Shown: in pieces, positions 7,122 to 13,742 of the stretch
Numbering within the stretch: position 1 is the first letter of the stretch
How the letters are laid out: each line of letters begins with the position of its first letter
Source of the DNA: CALLQB01 sp036479275
GTDB lineage: Bacteria; Actinomycetota; Acidimicrobiia; Acidimicrobiales; SHLQ01
DNA length: 16,083 bases
Direction of reading: 5' to 3'
Assembly (NCBI GenBank): GCA_965524675.1
Contig: CBERPN010000074.1
Location: 1 to 16,083, forward strand
Position numbers and translations under genes: made by a program
Notes under the pieces: model-generated
What the model was told of the DNA's origin: nothing
What the model saw: the letters and a program-made list of their open reading frames with translations, nothing else
Database searches by the model: none

Positions 7122-8144
7122 ATGAAGCTCGGCTACAACACTGGGTACTGGAGCGCTGGTCCGCCCACCGGCGTCACCGAAGCGATCGCCGAAGCCGATG
7201 AGCTCGGATGGCACTCGATCTGGTCAGCTGAGGCTTATGGATCCGACGCTCTAACTCCGCTGGCTTGGTGGGGCGCTAGTACCGAGAACGTTCGACTCGG
7301 AACCTCAATCGTGCAGATGGCAGCTCGAACTCCAGCGGCCACCGCCATGGCAGCCATCACTATGGATCATCTTTCCGGCGGTCGTTTCATCCTGGGGCTG
7401 GGAGCTTCTGGCCCCCAGGTGGTCGAAGGCTGGTACGGCCAGCCTTACCCTCGCCCGCTCGAACGAACCCGAGAGTATGTCGAGATTGTTCGCGCCATTC
7501 TCGCTCGCGAAGAAAAGGTCGAATACGCCGGAAAGCACTACACGATGCCATACCCGGGCGGGACCGGACTCGGCAAGCCACTCAAATCGACAGTGCATCC
7601 ATTGCGTGCCGAGCTGCCAATCTACCTCGCCGCCGAGGGACCAAAGAACGTGGCGCTTTCAGCAGAGATCTGCGACGGTTGGCTGCCGATGTTCTTCGCT
7701 CCGAAAGACAACGACTTCTACAAAGAAAGACTCCAAGCTGGCTTCGATGCAGGAGGGGTTCGCTCGTGGGACGACTTTGAGATCGTCACCACCGTCACGA
7801 TCATCCCTGGTGACGATCTCGAAAAGTGTGCCGATTTCGTCCGACCGTTCATCGCGCTCTACGTCGGAGGAATGGGAGCCAAGGGGCAGAATTTCCACTT
7901 CGATGTCTTCGCCCGCATGGGATTTGAGGCCGAATGCGACAAGATTCAGCAGCTCTATCTCGCTGGCAACAAGGCCGATGGTATCGCTGCGGTCACGACC
8001 GAAATGGTGGAGGCGATATCACTGGTGGGCCCGGTCGACAAGATTCGCGATGAAATCGCAATCTGGGACGAGACCGTTATCACTACGATTCTCGTCGGCG
8101 GAAATGTCGAAAGCGTACGCTTCGCCCAAGAACTATTTAGCTGA
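7122..8144 (+). CDS. LLM-class F420-dependent oxidoreductase
   Basis: This 340-residue TIM-barrel protein is of the bacterial luciferase-like family, close to actinobacterial F420-dependent oxidoreductases. It opens with KLGYNTGYWSAG, then has ADELGWHSIWSAEAYGSDALTPLAW (about 25-49), VRLGTSIVQMAARTPAATAM (57-76), SGGRFILGLGASGPQVVEGWYG (85-106) and RTREYVEIVRAIL; the later AELPIYLAAEGPKNVALSAEICDGWLP is also typical. Such enzymes transfer hydride between F420 and small organic substrates, or act as FMN monooxygenases. AGGGAGA precedes ATG 7122 by about 6 nt. Its 3' end overlaps the 3' end of the DM13 gene on the other strand by 8 bp. The substrate is unknown. Confidence 0.9.
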   Translation: MKLGYNTGYWSAGPPTGVTEAIAEADELGWHSIWSAEAYGSDALTPLAWWGASTENVRLGTSIVQMAARTPAATAMAAITMDHLSGGRFILGLGASGPQVVEGWYGQPYPRPLERTREYVEIVRAILAREEKVEYAGKHYTMPYPGGTGLGKPLKSTVHPLRAELPIYLAAEGPKNVALSAEICDGWLPMFFAPKDNDFYKERLQAGFDAGGVRSWDDFEIVTTVTIIPGDDLEKCADFVRPFIALYVGGMGAKGQNFHFDVFARMGFEAECDKIQQLYLAGNKADGIAAVTTEMVEAISLVGPVDKIRDEIAIWDETVITTILVGGNVESVRFAQELFS

Positions 8145-8760
8145 AGTCGATGGGTGCGGCGCCGAAAGCCACGCCGAAGCGAACGCACCAGATCACGACG
8201 GTCTGGTAGTCGCCGAGATCAACGTCATCACCGATCTGATAGTTCTGCGACCCGATATTTCCCTTGAGGTCACCGAGGTCGATGAAGTCGTCATCGAACT
8301 CCCCCGATTCAGCGCCGATCGGCGCCTTCGACAGGTATACGTTGAGGTCGGGTCCGTTGTCGGTAACGAAGTCGTCCTCGAAACGTAGGAAGGTTTCCGA
8401 CCCGTCGGTAATGAAGTTAGCTATGCCACTCGACGGGTGGGCTCGACCCTCAAAACCTCCGGTAGCAACAGTTACTACTTCTGGCGCATCGGGCATTTCG
8501 GGCATCTTTTCCTCGACGATGACTTCGGCCTCGACATCCTCCATGGCTTCGTTCATGTCGTCGGCTAGTTCTGTCGAAGTGGCATCGGATTCGAATCCCG
8601 ACTCACCGTCGCTAGCGGCGAACGGGTTGTCCTCAGAGACGACGTCGTCGGTGAAGAGTGTCTGAACCCCAAAGACTCCGAAGGCGAGGAAAGCGGCAAG
8701 GGCCAAGGCGACTAGGCCCCCGCCGATCAATGCGATTGGATTGCGGCGTAGCCAGTTCAC
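8137..8760 (-). CDS. Membrane-anchored DM13-domain protein
   Basis: This 207-residue protein starts with a short basic stretch (MNWLRRNP) and one hydrophobic segment (about 9-33), so it is anchored in the membrane with the rest outside. A linker rich in Asp/Glu (about 38-95) follows, then a DM13 domain from about 98 to the end: GGFEGRAHPSSGIANF, TFLRFEDDFVTDNGPDLNVYLS, LGDLKGNIGSQNYQI and TVVIWCVRFGVAFGAA. DM13 is proposed to have an electron-transfer or redox role; the conserved cysteine in the WC motif is C192. The start is GTG 8760 with GGAG 7 nt upstream. The family call is strong. No redox partner is adjacent, so the function remains open. Confidence 0.88.
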   Translation of the reverse strand: MNWLRRNPIALIGGGLVALALAAFLAFGVFGVQTLFTDDVVSEDNPFAASDGESGFESDATSTELADDMNEAMEDVEAEVIVEEKMPEMPDAPEVVTVATGGFEGRAHPSSGIANFITDGSETFLRFEDDFVTDNGPDLNVYLSKAPIGAESGEFDDDFIDLGDLKGNIGSQNYQIGDDVDLGDYQTVVIWCVRFGVAFGAAPIDFS

Positions 8761-8835
8761 TATCTCACTCCAGACATGGACATCACGAAGTACTCAACGT
8801 CTCCGAAACAGCAACAGTTCCGACCCCAGTTTGGC

Positions 8836-8883
8836 TTCTGCCACCGAGGATCGCCCCTATGGGGGCGTTTTTAGGTGGCAGAA
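8836..8883. repeat. Dispersed 48-bp near-palindrome, copy 2
   Basis: The outer arms TTCTGCCACC (8836-8845) and GGTGGCAGAA (8874-8883) are identical to copy 1, and the core keeps GCCCCTAT, GGGC and GTTTTT while differing elsewhere. CGCCCC pairs with GGGGCG-type sequence around a TATG loop. It begins 3 bp past the SDR stop codon. The T run is on the plus strand although both flanking genes are on the minus strand, so it does not fit as a simple terminator for the SDR gene. The remaining gap (8761-8835) shows nothing else. Confidence 0.8.
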
Positions 8884-8886
8884 CGG

Positions 8887-9717
8887 TTACTCGGTGAAGT
8901 AGCCGCCGTCTGGGTGCAGGATTTCGCCGGTGAAGTAGGCCGATTCATCGCTGGCCAAAAACAGAGCGGCGTTGGCGATGTCGATGGGCTGGCCGCGGCG
9001 CGCCATCGGAATGTTGTTCCAGAGATCGGCGACAAGTTCTTCCGGTATGAGATCGATCATTGCCGTCATCGACGTTTCGATGAAACCTGGCCCGATGGCG
9101 TTCACTCGTATCTTGGCCGTTACGAGTTCGCGGGCAAGCTTCTTTGTGAGCATCCAGACCGCCGACTTCGAACAAACGTATGCGAGCGGCCCAGCATCGG
9201 GATGCTTCGCCGCGATCGAAGCAATCGTGACAATTGAACCACCCGTGCCCAGGTCGAGCATCCTGGCGAGGCACGCCTGAATACCCAGGAATGTGCCCTC
9301 GAGGTTCACCGCCATCACCGTGCGAATCTCTTCGATGTCGTAGTCGAGGATTGCCCGCGCTGGCTCGTCGGTATAGTCGGCTCGTTCGGTGAGCCATTTC
9401 ACCTCGTTTTCTATGTCGCCGCTCTTGTAGGTGGCATGGCTGATGCCCGCTGCCGTCACAACAATGTCGAGCCCGCTGTAGTTGTCGATGGCAGCTTGGG
9501 CCATCGCGTCGTTGTCATCTCGATTGACCACGTCGACCCGAACCGCGGTGGCCCGCCCACCCGCAGCCTCGATCATGGCGGCGGTCTCTTCGGCTTTGTC
9601 CTGCTGGATGTCGGCGACCACGACTGCGGCGCCTTCCTCAGCGAACCGGATTGATGTCGCTCGCCCAATTCCGTTGCCCCCACCCGTTACCACCGCAACC
9701 TTGTTCTCTAGACGCAT
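8887..9717 (-). CDS. Short-chain dehydrogenase/reductase (SDR)
   Basis: This classical SDR (276 aa) oxidises or reduces a hydroxyl/keto group with NAD(P)(H) in the cytoplasm. The Rossmann motif TGGGNGIG spans 11-18; D37 (VADIQQD) after the second strand suggests NAD(H) preference. N138 lies in AVNLEG, S167 in IASIAA and Y180/K184 in YVCSK form the catalytic set. VTAAG (88-92) replaces the usual NNAG. The segment around 94-128 (THATYK-like start, then KWLTERADYTDEPARAILDY) is longer than in minimal SDRs and probably shapes the substrate pocket. AAGGGG lies about 10 nt before ATG 9717. It is a single minus-strand gene; a beta-oxidation or alcohol dehydrogenase role would suit the surrounding catabolic genes but is not shown. 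Confidence 0.92.
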   Translation of the reverse strand: MRLENKVAVVTGGGNGIGRATSIRFAEEGAAVVVADIQQDKAEETAAMIEAAGGRATAVRVDVVNRDDNDAMAQAAIDNYSGLDIVVTAAGISHATYKSGDIENEVKWLTERADYTDEPARAILDYDIEEIRTVMAVNLEGTFLGIQACLARMLDLGTGGSIVTIASIAAKHPDAGPLAYVCSKSAVWMLTKKLARELVTAKIRVNAIGPGFIETSMTAMIDLIPEELVADLWNNIPMARRGQPIDIANAALFLASDESAYFTGEILHPDGGYFTE

Positions 9718-9809
9718 TGCTCAGACCCCTTGGTTTTTCATCGCCGTTCGAGCCGCCATACTGGCTCGCCAAGCTGTCGAACAGCCAATGCATCGCCGAA
9801 GTCTCGGGC

Positions 9810-9857
9810 AACTCGGGTGGAATCTGGTCGTCAAGACAACCAGATTCAGCCCGAGTT
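9810..9857. repeat. Stem-loop H1 upstream of SDR
   Basis: AACTCGGG (9810-9817) pairs with CCCGAGTT (9850-9857), and GAATCTGGT (9820-9828) with ACCAGATTC (9839-9847). One wobble and one mismatch separate the two helices, and the loop is 10 nt. The stem of about 19 positions is far stronger than expected by chance. It lies 93-140 bp upstream of the SDR start. Confidence 0.7.
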
Positions 9858-9872
9858 CGGGGTTGTGGTGGC

Positions 9873-9926
9873 TCGGCCTGACGGGAGAACCCGAGGCATT
9901 TGCCCATAGGTTCGCCGTCAGGCCGA
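9873..9926. repeat. Stem-loop H2 upstream of SDR
   Basis: TCGGCCTGACGG (9873-9884) and CCGTCAGGCCGA (9915-9926) form a perfect 12-bp stem. Inside, GAACC (9887-9891) pairs with GGTTC (9909-9913) and GGC with GCC around ATTT, giving a three-tier hairpin. It starts only 15 bp after stem-loop H1. Confidence 0.7.
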
Positions 9927-10035
9927 CCTATCCACCCTTGGAGGCCGCCTTGCTTCCATCGGATTGAACGTCAGCTTGTGTGACTCATGATCTGGCCTGT
10001 AAACCAGTTGTTGGGGTGTGGTTGTTGACTAGTGG

Positions 10036-10165
10036 GCTTTCAGATCCGGTCGCGGCGTCGGCCTCATGCATTGTGTTGTCGGAGCATGACCAGGGACGTG
10101 GATGCCAGACTGCATGAGAGGCCTTGCCGGGGACGTCGGCGTTTGCCGCGACCGGATGTGAAAGC
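10036..10165. repeat. 130-nt two-tier stem-loop H3 with 21-bp terminal arms
   Basis: The arms at 10036-10056 and 10145-10165 pair over 21 positions with one mismatch (10043/10158); they begin GCTTTCA and end TGAAAGC. A second helix inside pairs GGCC (10060-10063) with GGCC (10120-10123) and TCATGCA (10064-10070) with TGCATGA (10111-10117), leaving a 2-nt bulge, a 21-nt one-sided internal loop (10124-10144) and a 40-nt apical loop (10071-10110). This layout suits a folded RNA or the ends of a small non-autonomous element. The family is not recognised. Confidence 0.7.
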
Positions 10166-10330
10166 TCGCTATTTTGTTCGTACGACCGTCTTGGTTAAGT
10201 ATCGACGCTATCTCCCAAGATTAAAGAAAGCGACGAAGATTCTTTCAGGAACATTCTGCGAAGCGCCGGATCTCTACGAGTTCGAGAGCCCACGAGAAGT
10301 AGCGGGTGCCAACCCTGGCCTCTGCGGCCT

Positions 10331-11216
<886 letters not shown>

Positions 11217-11227
<11 letters not shown>

Positions 11228-11414
11228 CGATTGCCAGCAACCCACCATCGAGCAGTTTCGACAAGTGTTCGCTGGCGGTTGAGGCGGCGACACCGACGTG
11301 ACGTCGCAGTTCTGTGACGGTGTAGGCCCGGCCATCGAACATCGCATCGAGCAACGCGACCCTTGTGGTGTCGCCCAACAGTCGACCTAGCTCGACGACA
11401 TTTTCGTTGCTCAT
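11217..11414 (-). pseudogene. ArsR-family regulator, C-terminally truncated
   Basis: This 65-residue product starts MSNENVVELGRLLGDTTRVA and contains a winged-helix core, VTELRRHVGVAASTASEHLS with LLDGGLLAIE after it, typical of ArsR-type repressors. The family normally continues with a wing (roughly RxGRHRYYRLA) and a further helix; here it ends GG-stop immediately after AIE, where transporter sequence begins in another frame. A deletion is therefore more likely than a point mutation. It retains the DNA-recognition helix but lacks the wing and the C-terminal dimerisation part, so it is probably inactive. ATG 11414 is preferred to an upstream ATG at 11525, which would overlap the divergent SnoaL-like gene. 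Confidence 0.75.
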
Positions 11415-11469
11415 AGGCCACCACAGTAGAGAGCCGACGTGTCGGCCCGCGCCGAAACCTCCCCGGCCG

Positions 11470-11490
11470 AGGTGATGTGCACTGTCACCT
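11470..11490. promoter_or_regulatory. Candidate ArsR-type operator
   Basis: AGGTGA (11470-11475) and TCACCT (11485-11490) are perfect 6-bp arms around 9 bp, in the 98-bp gap between the divergent ArsR remnant and the SnoaL-like gene. It would fit autoregulation by the intact ancestral regulator and would overlap the SnoaL-like promoter region. It may now be orphaned. Confidence 0.4.
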
Positions 11491-11512
11491 AGATCGTGAA
11501 AGGATTTCGAAA

Positions 11513-11992
11513 ATGCAGGAAACAATCGACTACATCGCTATTCGGAGGCTTCAGAATCGCTATGCCGACCTTGTGACAAGACGTGCGTGGTCCGAGCTTG
11601 ATGATGTGATGGCGCCCAGCTGCACAGTCGACCTAGAACTGCACGACCGTCAGTTTCAATTCGCTGGTCCGGTCGACTTCGCAACCTTCGTTGCGAAATC
11701 GCTCGAGCAGTTCTCGTTCTTTGAGTTCGTTGTGCTTAACACCATTATCGATGTCGACCACGACGCAGGGATTGCGAGAGCGCGAATGTGGATGGTCGAG
11801 CTGCGCCAGAACGTGGCAGACGGTAGGCGCAGCAACACGTTTGGGGTCTATCACGACCGCATGGAATTGGTCGATGACAAGTGGCTCTTCACCAGCCGTC
11901 GATATTCGAGCCTCTCCCGTTCGGCACCGGCTGATTCCAACGAGGATCAGTTGGTTTTCGACCCACTCATTATCTCCCTCAGCGACTTATGA
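11513..11992 (+). CDS. SnoaL-like / NTF2-fold protein
   Basis: This 160-residue protein has the layout of the SnoaL_4-type NTF2 fold: an N-terminal helix (ETIDYIAIRRLQNRYADLVTRR, split over about 3-24), AWSELDDVMAPSCTVDLEL, a central strand set with FVVLNTIIDVD, RARMWMVEL and a final GVYHDRMELVDDKWLFTSRRYSSL. Such proteins are small cone-shaped enzymes or binding proteins (isomerases, hydratases, cyclases). ATG 11513 has AAAGGA about 8 nt upstream; the longer in-frame form from 11477 would overlap the inverted repeat in the promoter region. It converges with the TetR-type gene at an 11-bp gap. The substrate is not predictable. Confidence 0.82.
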   Translation: MQETIDYIAIRRLQNRYADLVTRRAWSELDDVMAPSCTVDLELHDRQFQFAGPVDFATFVAKSLEQFSFFEFVVLNTIIDVDHDAGIARARMWMVELRQNVADGRRSNTFGVYHDRMELVDDKWLFTSRRYSSLSRSAPADSNEDQLVFDPLIISLSDL

Positions 11993-12003
11993 CGGGCAGC
12001 AAC

Positions 12004-12810
12004 TCAGTACGCCAGTAGATCCGCCGCCGGAGACTCAGGCGACTGTGGCTCGAAGAACGCAGTGAACAACCCCTCGAATGCGACCCCGAACAAAGTCCAC
12101 TGTTCAATCGAGCCGTCCGGCCCAGTCGGGCGCGCAATGTCTTCGAGGTGCGGGCTAACCGGAGCCCGAACACCCAGGCCCTCGATCAGGCCTACCACTG
12201 CTGTAGCGAACTGCTCCATCGTGTAGTCACTTCGCAGGCTGTAGCCGAACCGGCCCGCGATGTTGGCGTAAATACCAACAAAAAGACGCTCGACCTCCTG
12301 CTCACCTTGCCTCAGTGCTGACAGCCGGTGCGGCGAAACTTCGTCGCCCTGAGAAGCGATCGATCCATAAAACGACATTAGGATGGACCGCTCGCGAGAT
12401 GACACAACCTCGCGATAGCTGGCTTCGCAGCCGACGCGAATAAACGCTCGCAGAGCCCGAGTCCGGTCGGCCACATCACTTGATTCAACGTTGTGCTGCT
12501 GGACTGCAACCTCGTGTTGTAAGGCAATACCAGCTACGTCGTAAGACTCTTCGCGAGCCTTACGTGTAAGAAGGCCGAGCATTACCGCTTGCTGGAGTTC
12601 GTCTTGAGGCTCGCGCTCATCGTGCGCCAACGCTCGATATGCCGTAGCACGGGCAATCCCGGTCGCTGAGATGGCTTCGCTCAATTTGATTTGCGAGAGG
12701 CCAATCTCGATACCCGAAGACAGCAACGCTTGTGTTGCGGCAGCAATCAACCGGCTACGGACATCCTCAAGAGTGGATTCCGGACCTGGCCGGCGATCGC
12801 TTGGCGTCAT
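12004..12810 (-). CDS. TetR-family transcriptional regulator
   Basis: This 268-residue protein has an N-terminal TetR-type domain: RSRLIAAATQALLSSG (18-33), a helix-turn-helix at about 38-62 with LSEAISATGIARATAYRAL, followed by a long alpha-helical ligand/dimer domain. The HTH deviates from the common GVSKGTLYHHF pattern (GIARATAYRAL). The remaining sequence, with FIRVGCEASYREVVSSRERSIL and YTMEQFATAVVGLIEGLGVR, fits the TetR C-terminal domain. At 268 residues it is longer than the usual 190-220. ATG 12810 has no obvious ribosome site, so the start is somewhat uncertain. A 19-bp palindrome lies about 130 bp upstream and suggests autoregulation. The ligand is unknown. Confidence 0.8.
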   Translation of the reverse strand: MTPSDRRPGPESTLEDVRSRLIAAATQALLSSGIEIGLSQIKLSEAISATGIARATAYRALAHDEREPQDELQQAVMLGLLTRKAREESYDVAGIALQHEVAVQQHNVESSDVADRTRALRAFIRVGCEASYREVVSSRERSILMSFYGSIASQGDEVSPHRLSALRQGEQEVERLFVGIYANIAGRFGYSLRSDYTMEQFATAVVGLIEGLGVRAPVSPHLEDIARPTGPDGSIEQWTLFGVAFEGLFTAFFEPQSPESPAADLLAY

Positions 12811-12873
12811 GGGTGGGGGACTTCTTTACCGGTGCAATTTATCACCGCAACTAGCAGATGTGTGGAGATACAA

Positions 12874-12905
12874 CTGGGGTGGAGTCCCGCCGAACTCCAC
12901 CCCAG
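12874..12905. terminator. Perfect 12-bp stem-loop between CBS and TetR genes
   Basis: CTGGGGTGGAGT (12874-12885) and ACTCCACCCCAG (12894-12905) pair perfectly around an 8-nt loop, 64 bp before the TetR start. On the minus strand it is followed by TTGTATCT, a weak T-rich tail, so it could end transcription from the CBS gene. A role as operator for the TetR-type gene is equally possible. Confidence 0.5.
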
Positions 12906-12939
12906 AATACCCGCCCATGGTTCCCACCACACCTGCGTC

Positions 12940-12958
12940 TTGAGACATCGTATCTCAA
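12940..12958. promoter_or_regulatory. 19-bp palindrome, candidate TetR operator
   Basis: TTGAGACATCGTATCTCAA has perfect outer 6-bp arms and two further positions that differ only by transitions between the half-sites. The size matches TetR-family operators. It lies 130-148 bp upstream of the TetR-type start, consistent with autoregulation, though no clear -10/-35 elements are visible. Confidence 0.45.
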
Positions 12959-12975
12959 ATCATCGCTGCAGTAAA

Positions 12976-12987
12976 ACCGAATTCGGT
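12976..12987 (-). terminator. Short palindrome with T tract after the CBS gene
   Basis: ACCGAATTCGGT is a perfect 12-bp palindrome that on the minus strand is followed by TTTTAC. It begins 35 bp beyond the CBS stop codon. The stem is short (ACCG/CGGT with an AATT loop), so it is at best a weak intrinsic terminator. Confidence 0.35.
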
Positions 12988-13022
12988 CGAGAGCTTTGAA
13001 AGTTGCTGAAATTCCAGTAGAT

Positions 13023-13454
13023 CTAGTTCGCTGCGGTGTTCCGGAGTTGGTTGTTCAGGCTCTCGAGTTCGATTAGTCGCGCGTGCGCTAGGTCAGCCAA
13101 ACTCACGATTCCACAAAGTTCATCGCCATCGGTAACGATCGGCAGGTGACGGAAGCGCCCGTTCATCATCGTGGCCATCGCCGACTCGACATCATCATCA
13201 AGACGGCAGGTCGATACGTTCGAGGTCATGAGGTCTTCAACCTTTAGCCGCAGGGTGCCTTCTTGTTCGCGCACCAGGTGACGGACGACGTCCCGCTCGG
13301 AGATAATGCCGAGAATCTTCTTACCGTCGGCAGTAACCACAACCGCACCGATGGAATACTCCTCCAAAAGATCGACGGTGTCGCCGATCGTATCGCTCGG
13401 ATTCGTCGTCACCACGGTCCGAATGTCATCCCCAACAACATCACTAACTTGCAT
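13023..13454 (-). CDS. Two-CBS-domain protein
   Basis: This 143-residue cytoplasmic protein consists of two CBS domains and little else. The first (about 8-62) has NPSDTIGDTVDLLEEYSIGAVVV and KKILGIISERDVVRHL; the second (about 72-130) has VEDLMTSNVSTCRLDDDVES, RFRHLPIV and GIVSLADLAHARL. Paired CBS domains bind adenine nucleotides such as AMP, ATP or SAM and act as energy sensors, alone or on a partner. The C-terminal LIELESLNNQLRN could form a short coiled coil. AAGGAG at 13462-13467 lies 8 nt before ATG 13454, a strong ribosome site. It diverges from the exporter gene over a 288-bp gap. The nucleotide and partner are unknown. Confidence 0.9.
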   Translation of the reverse strand: MQVSDVVGDDIRTVVTTNPSDTIGDTVDLLEEYSIGAVVVTADGKKILGIISERDVVRHLVREQEGTLRLKVEDLMTSNVSTCRLDDDVESAMATMMNGRFRHLPIVTDGDELCGIVSLADLAHARLIELESLNNQLRNTAAN

Positions 13455-13657
13455 GACACCACTCCTTGAAAAGCTTGTTTGAACAGGCCCAACGCTTCAA
13501 CAGACAGACGGTCAAGAACTTGTCTGCGCACGCCTTAGCGCGAAGCCATCACGGTCGACTCAATTGCCACTCTATTGCCAGAAGGGCCCCCAACAGAAAT
13601 GGGGACCAACAATAGGTCGTTTCGACTACCGCCACGCGACCGATCTCCTATGACTCA

Positions 13658-13722
13658 GCCGTCCGACCAATGGCCCGATCCCAAGACACTGTATTCTCGC
13701 TTTAGGCCGTCGGTCGGACGGC
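13658..13722 (+). promoter_or_regulatory. Long-range inverted repeat in the exporter leader
   Basis: GCCGTCCGACC (13658-13668) and GGTCGGACGGC (13712-13722) are perfect 11-bp arms enclosing 43 nt, ending 20 bp before the exporter ATG. Such an element could be an operator pair or an mRNA leader stem. The remainder of the gap (13455-13657) holds only a small CCCCA/TGGGG hairpin at 13588-13604 and no gene. Confidence 0.5.
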
Positions 13723-13724
13723 AA

Positions 13725-13741
13725 GCTTGGGGGAAACAAGC
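13725..13741 (+). promoter_or_regulatory. Ribosome site presented in a hairpin loop
   Basis: GCTTG (13725-13729) and CAAGC (13737-13741) flank the loop GGGGAAA, which contains the probable Shine-Dalgarno sequence of the exporter; the ATG follows at 13743. It directly follows the 3' arm of the leader stem. It also decides the start: no other candidate codon has such a site. Confidence 0.4.
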
Positions 13742-13742
13742 C

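Larger units (their letters stand above)
9718..10330. other. Gene-free region rich in stem-loops
   Basis: I find no credible protein in these 613 bp: open frames here lack recognisable domains and are low-complexity Arg-rich readings. The region contains three strong stem-loops (9810-9857, 9873-9926 and 10036-10165) and is followed by a truncated transporter gene. Possible explanations are the non-coding end of a lost mobile element, a structured RNA, or the leader of the SDR gene. No tRNA-like fold is evident. Confidence 0.6.

Noticed and set aside
8587..8598. GGATTCGAATCC resembling a tRNA T-arm
   Set aside because: It lies within the DM13 coding sequence and no acceptor, D or anticodon arms can be built around it.
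8264..8665. 133-residue plus-strand Ser-rich open frame
   Set aside because: It is the complement of the acidic DM13 protein coding region, where low-complexity codons keep the opposite frame open.
9810..10165. CRISPR array
   Set aside because: The three stem-loops differ in sequence, so there is no repeated unit with regular spacers.
9810..10165. Integron attC sites
   Set aside because: I do not find the paired RYYYAAC/GTTRRRY core sites at the stem bases and there is no integrase gene.
11228..11347. First 40 residues of the open MFS frame
   Set aside because: They are an out-of-frame reading of the ArsR helix-turn-helix coding region, with no hydrophobic helix as a transporter start would need.
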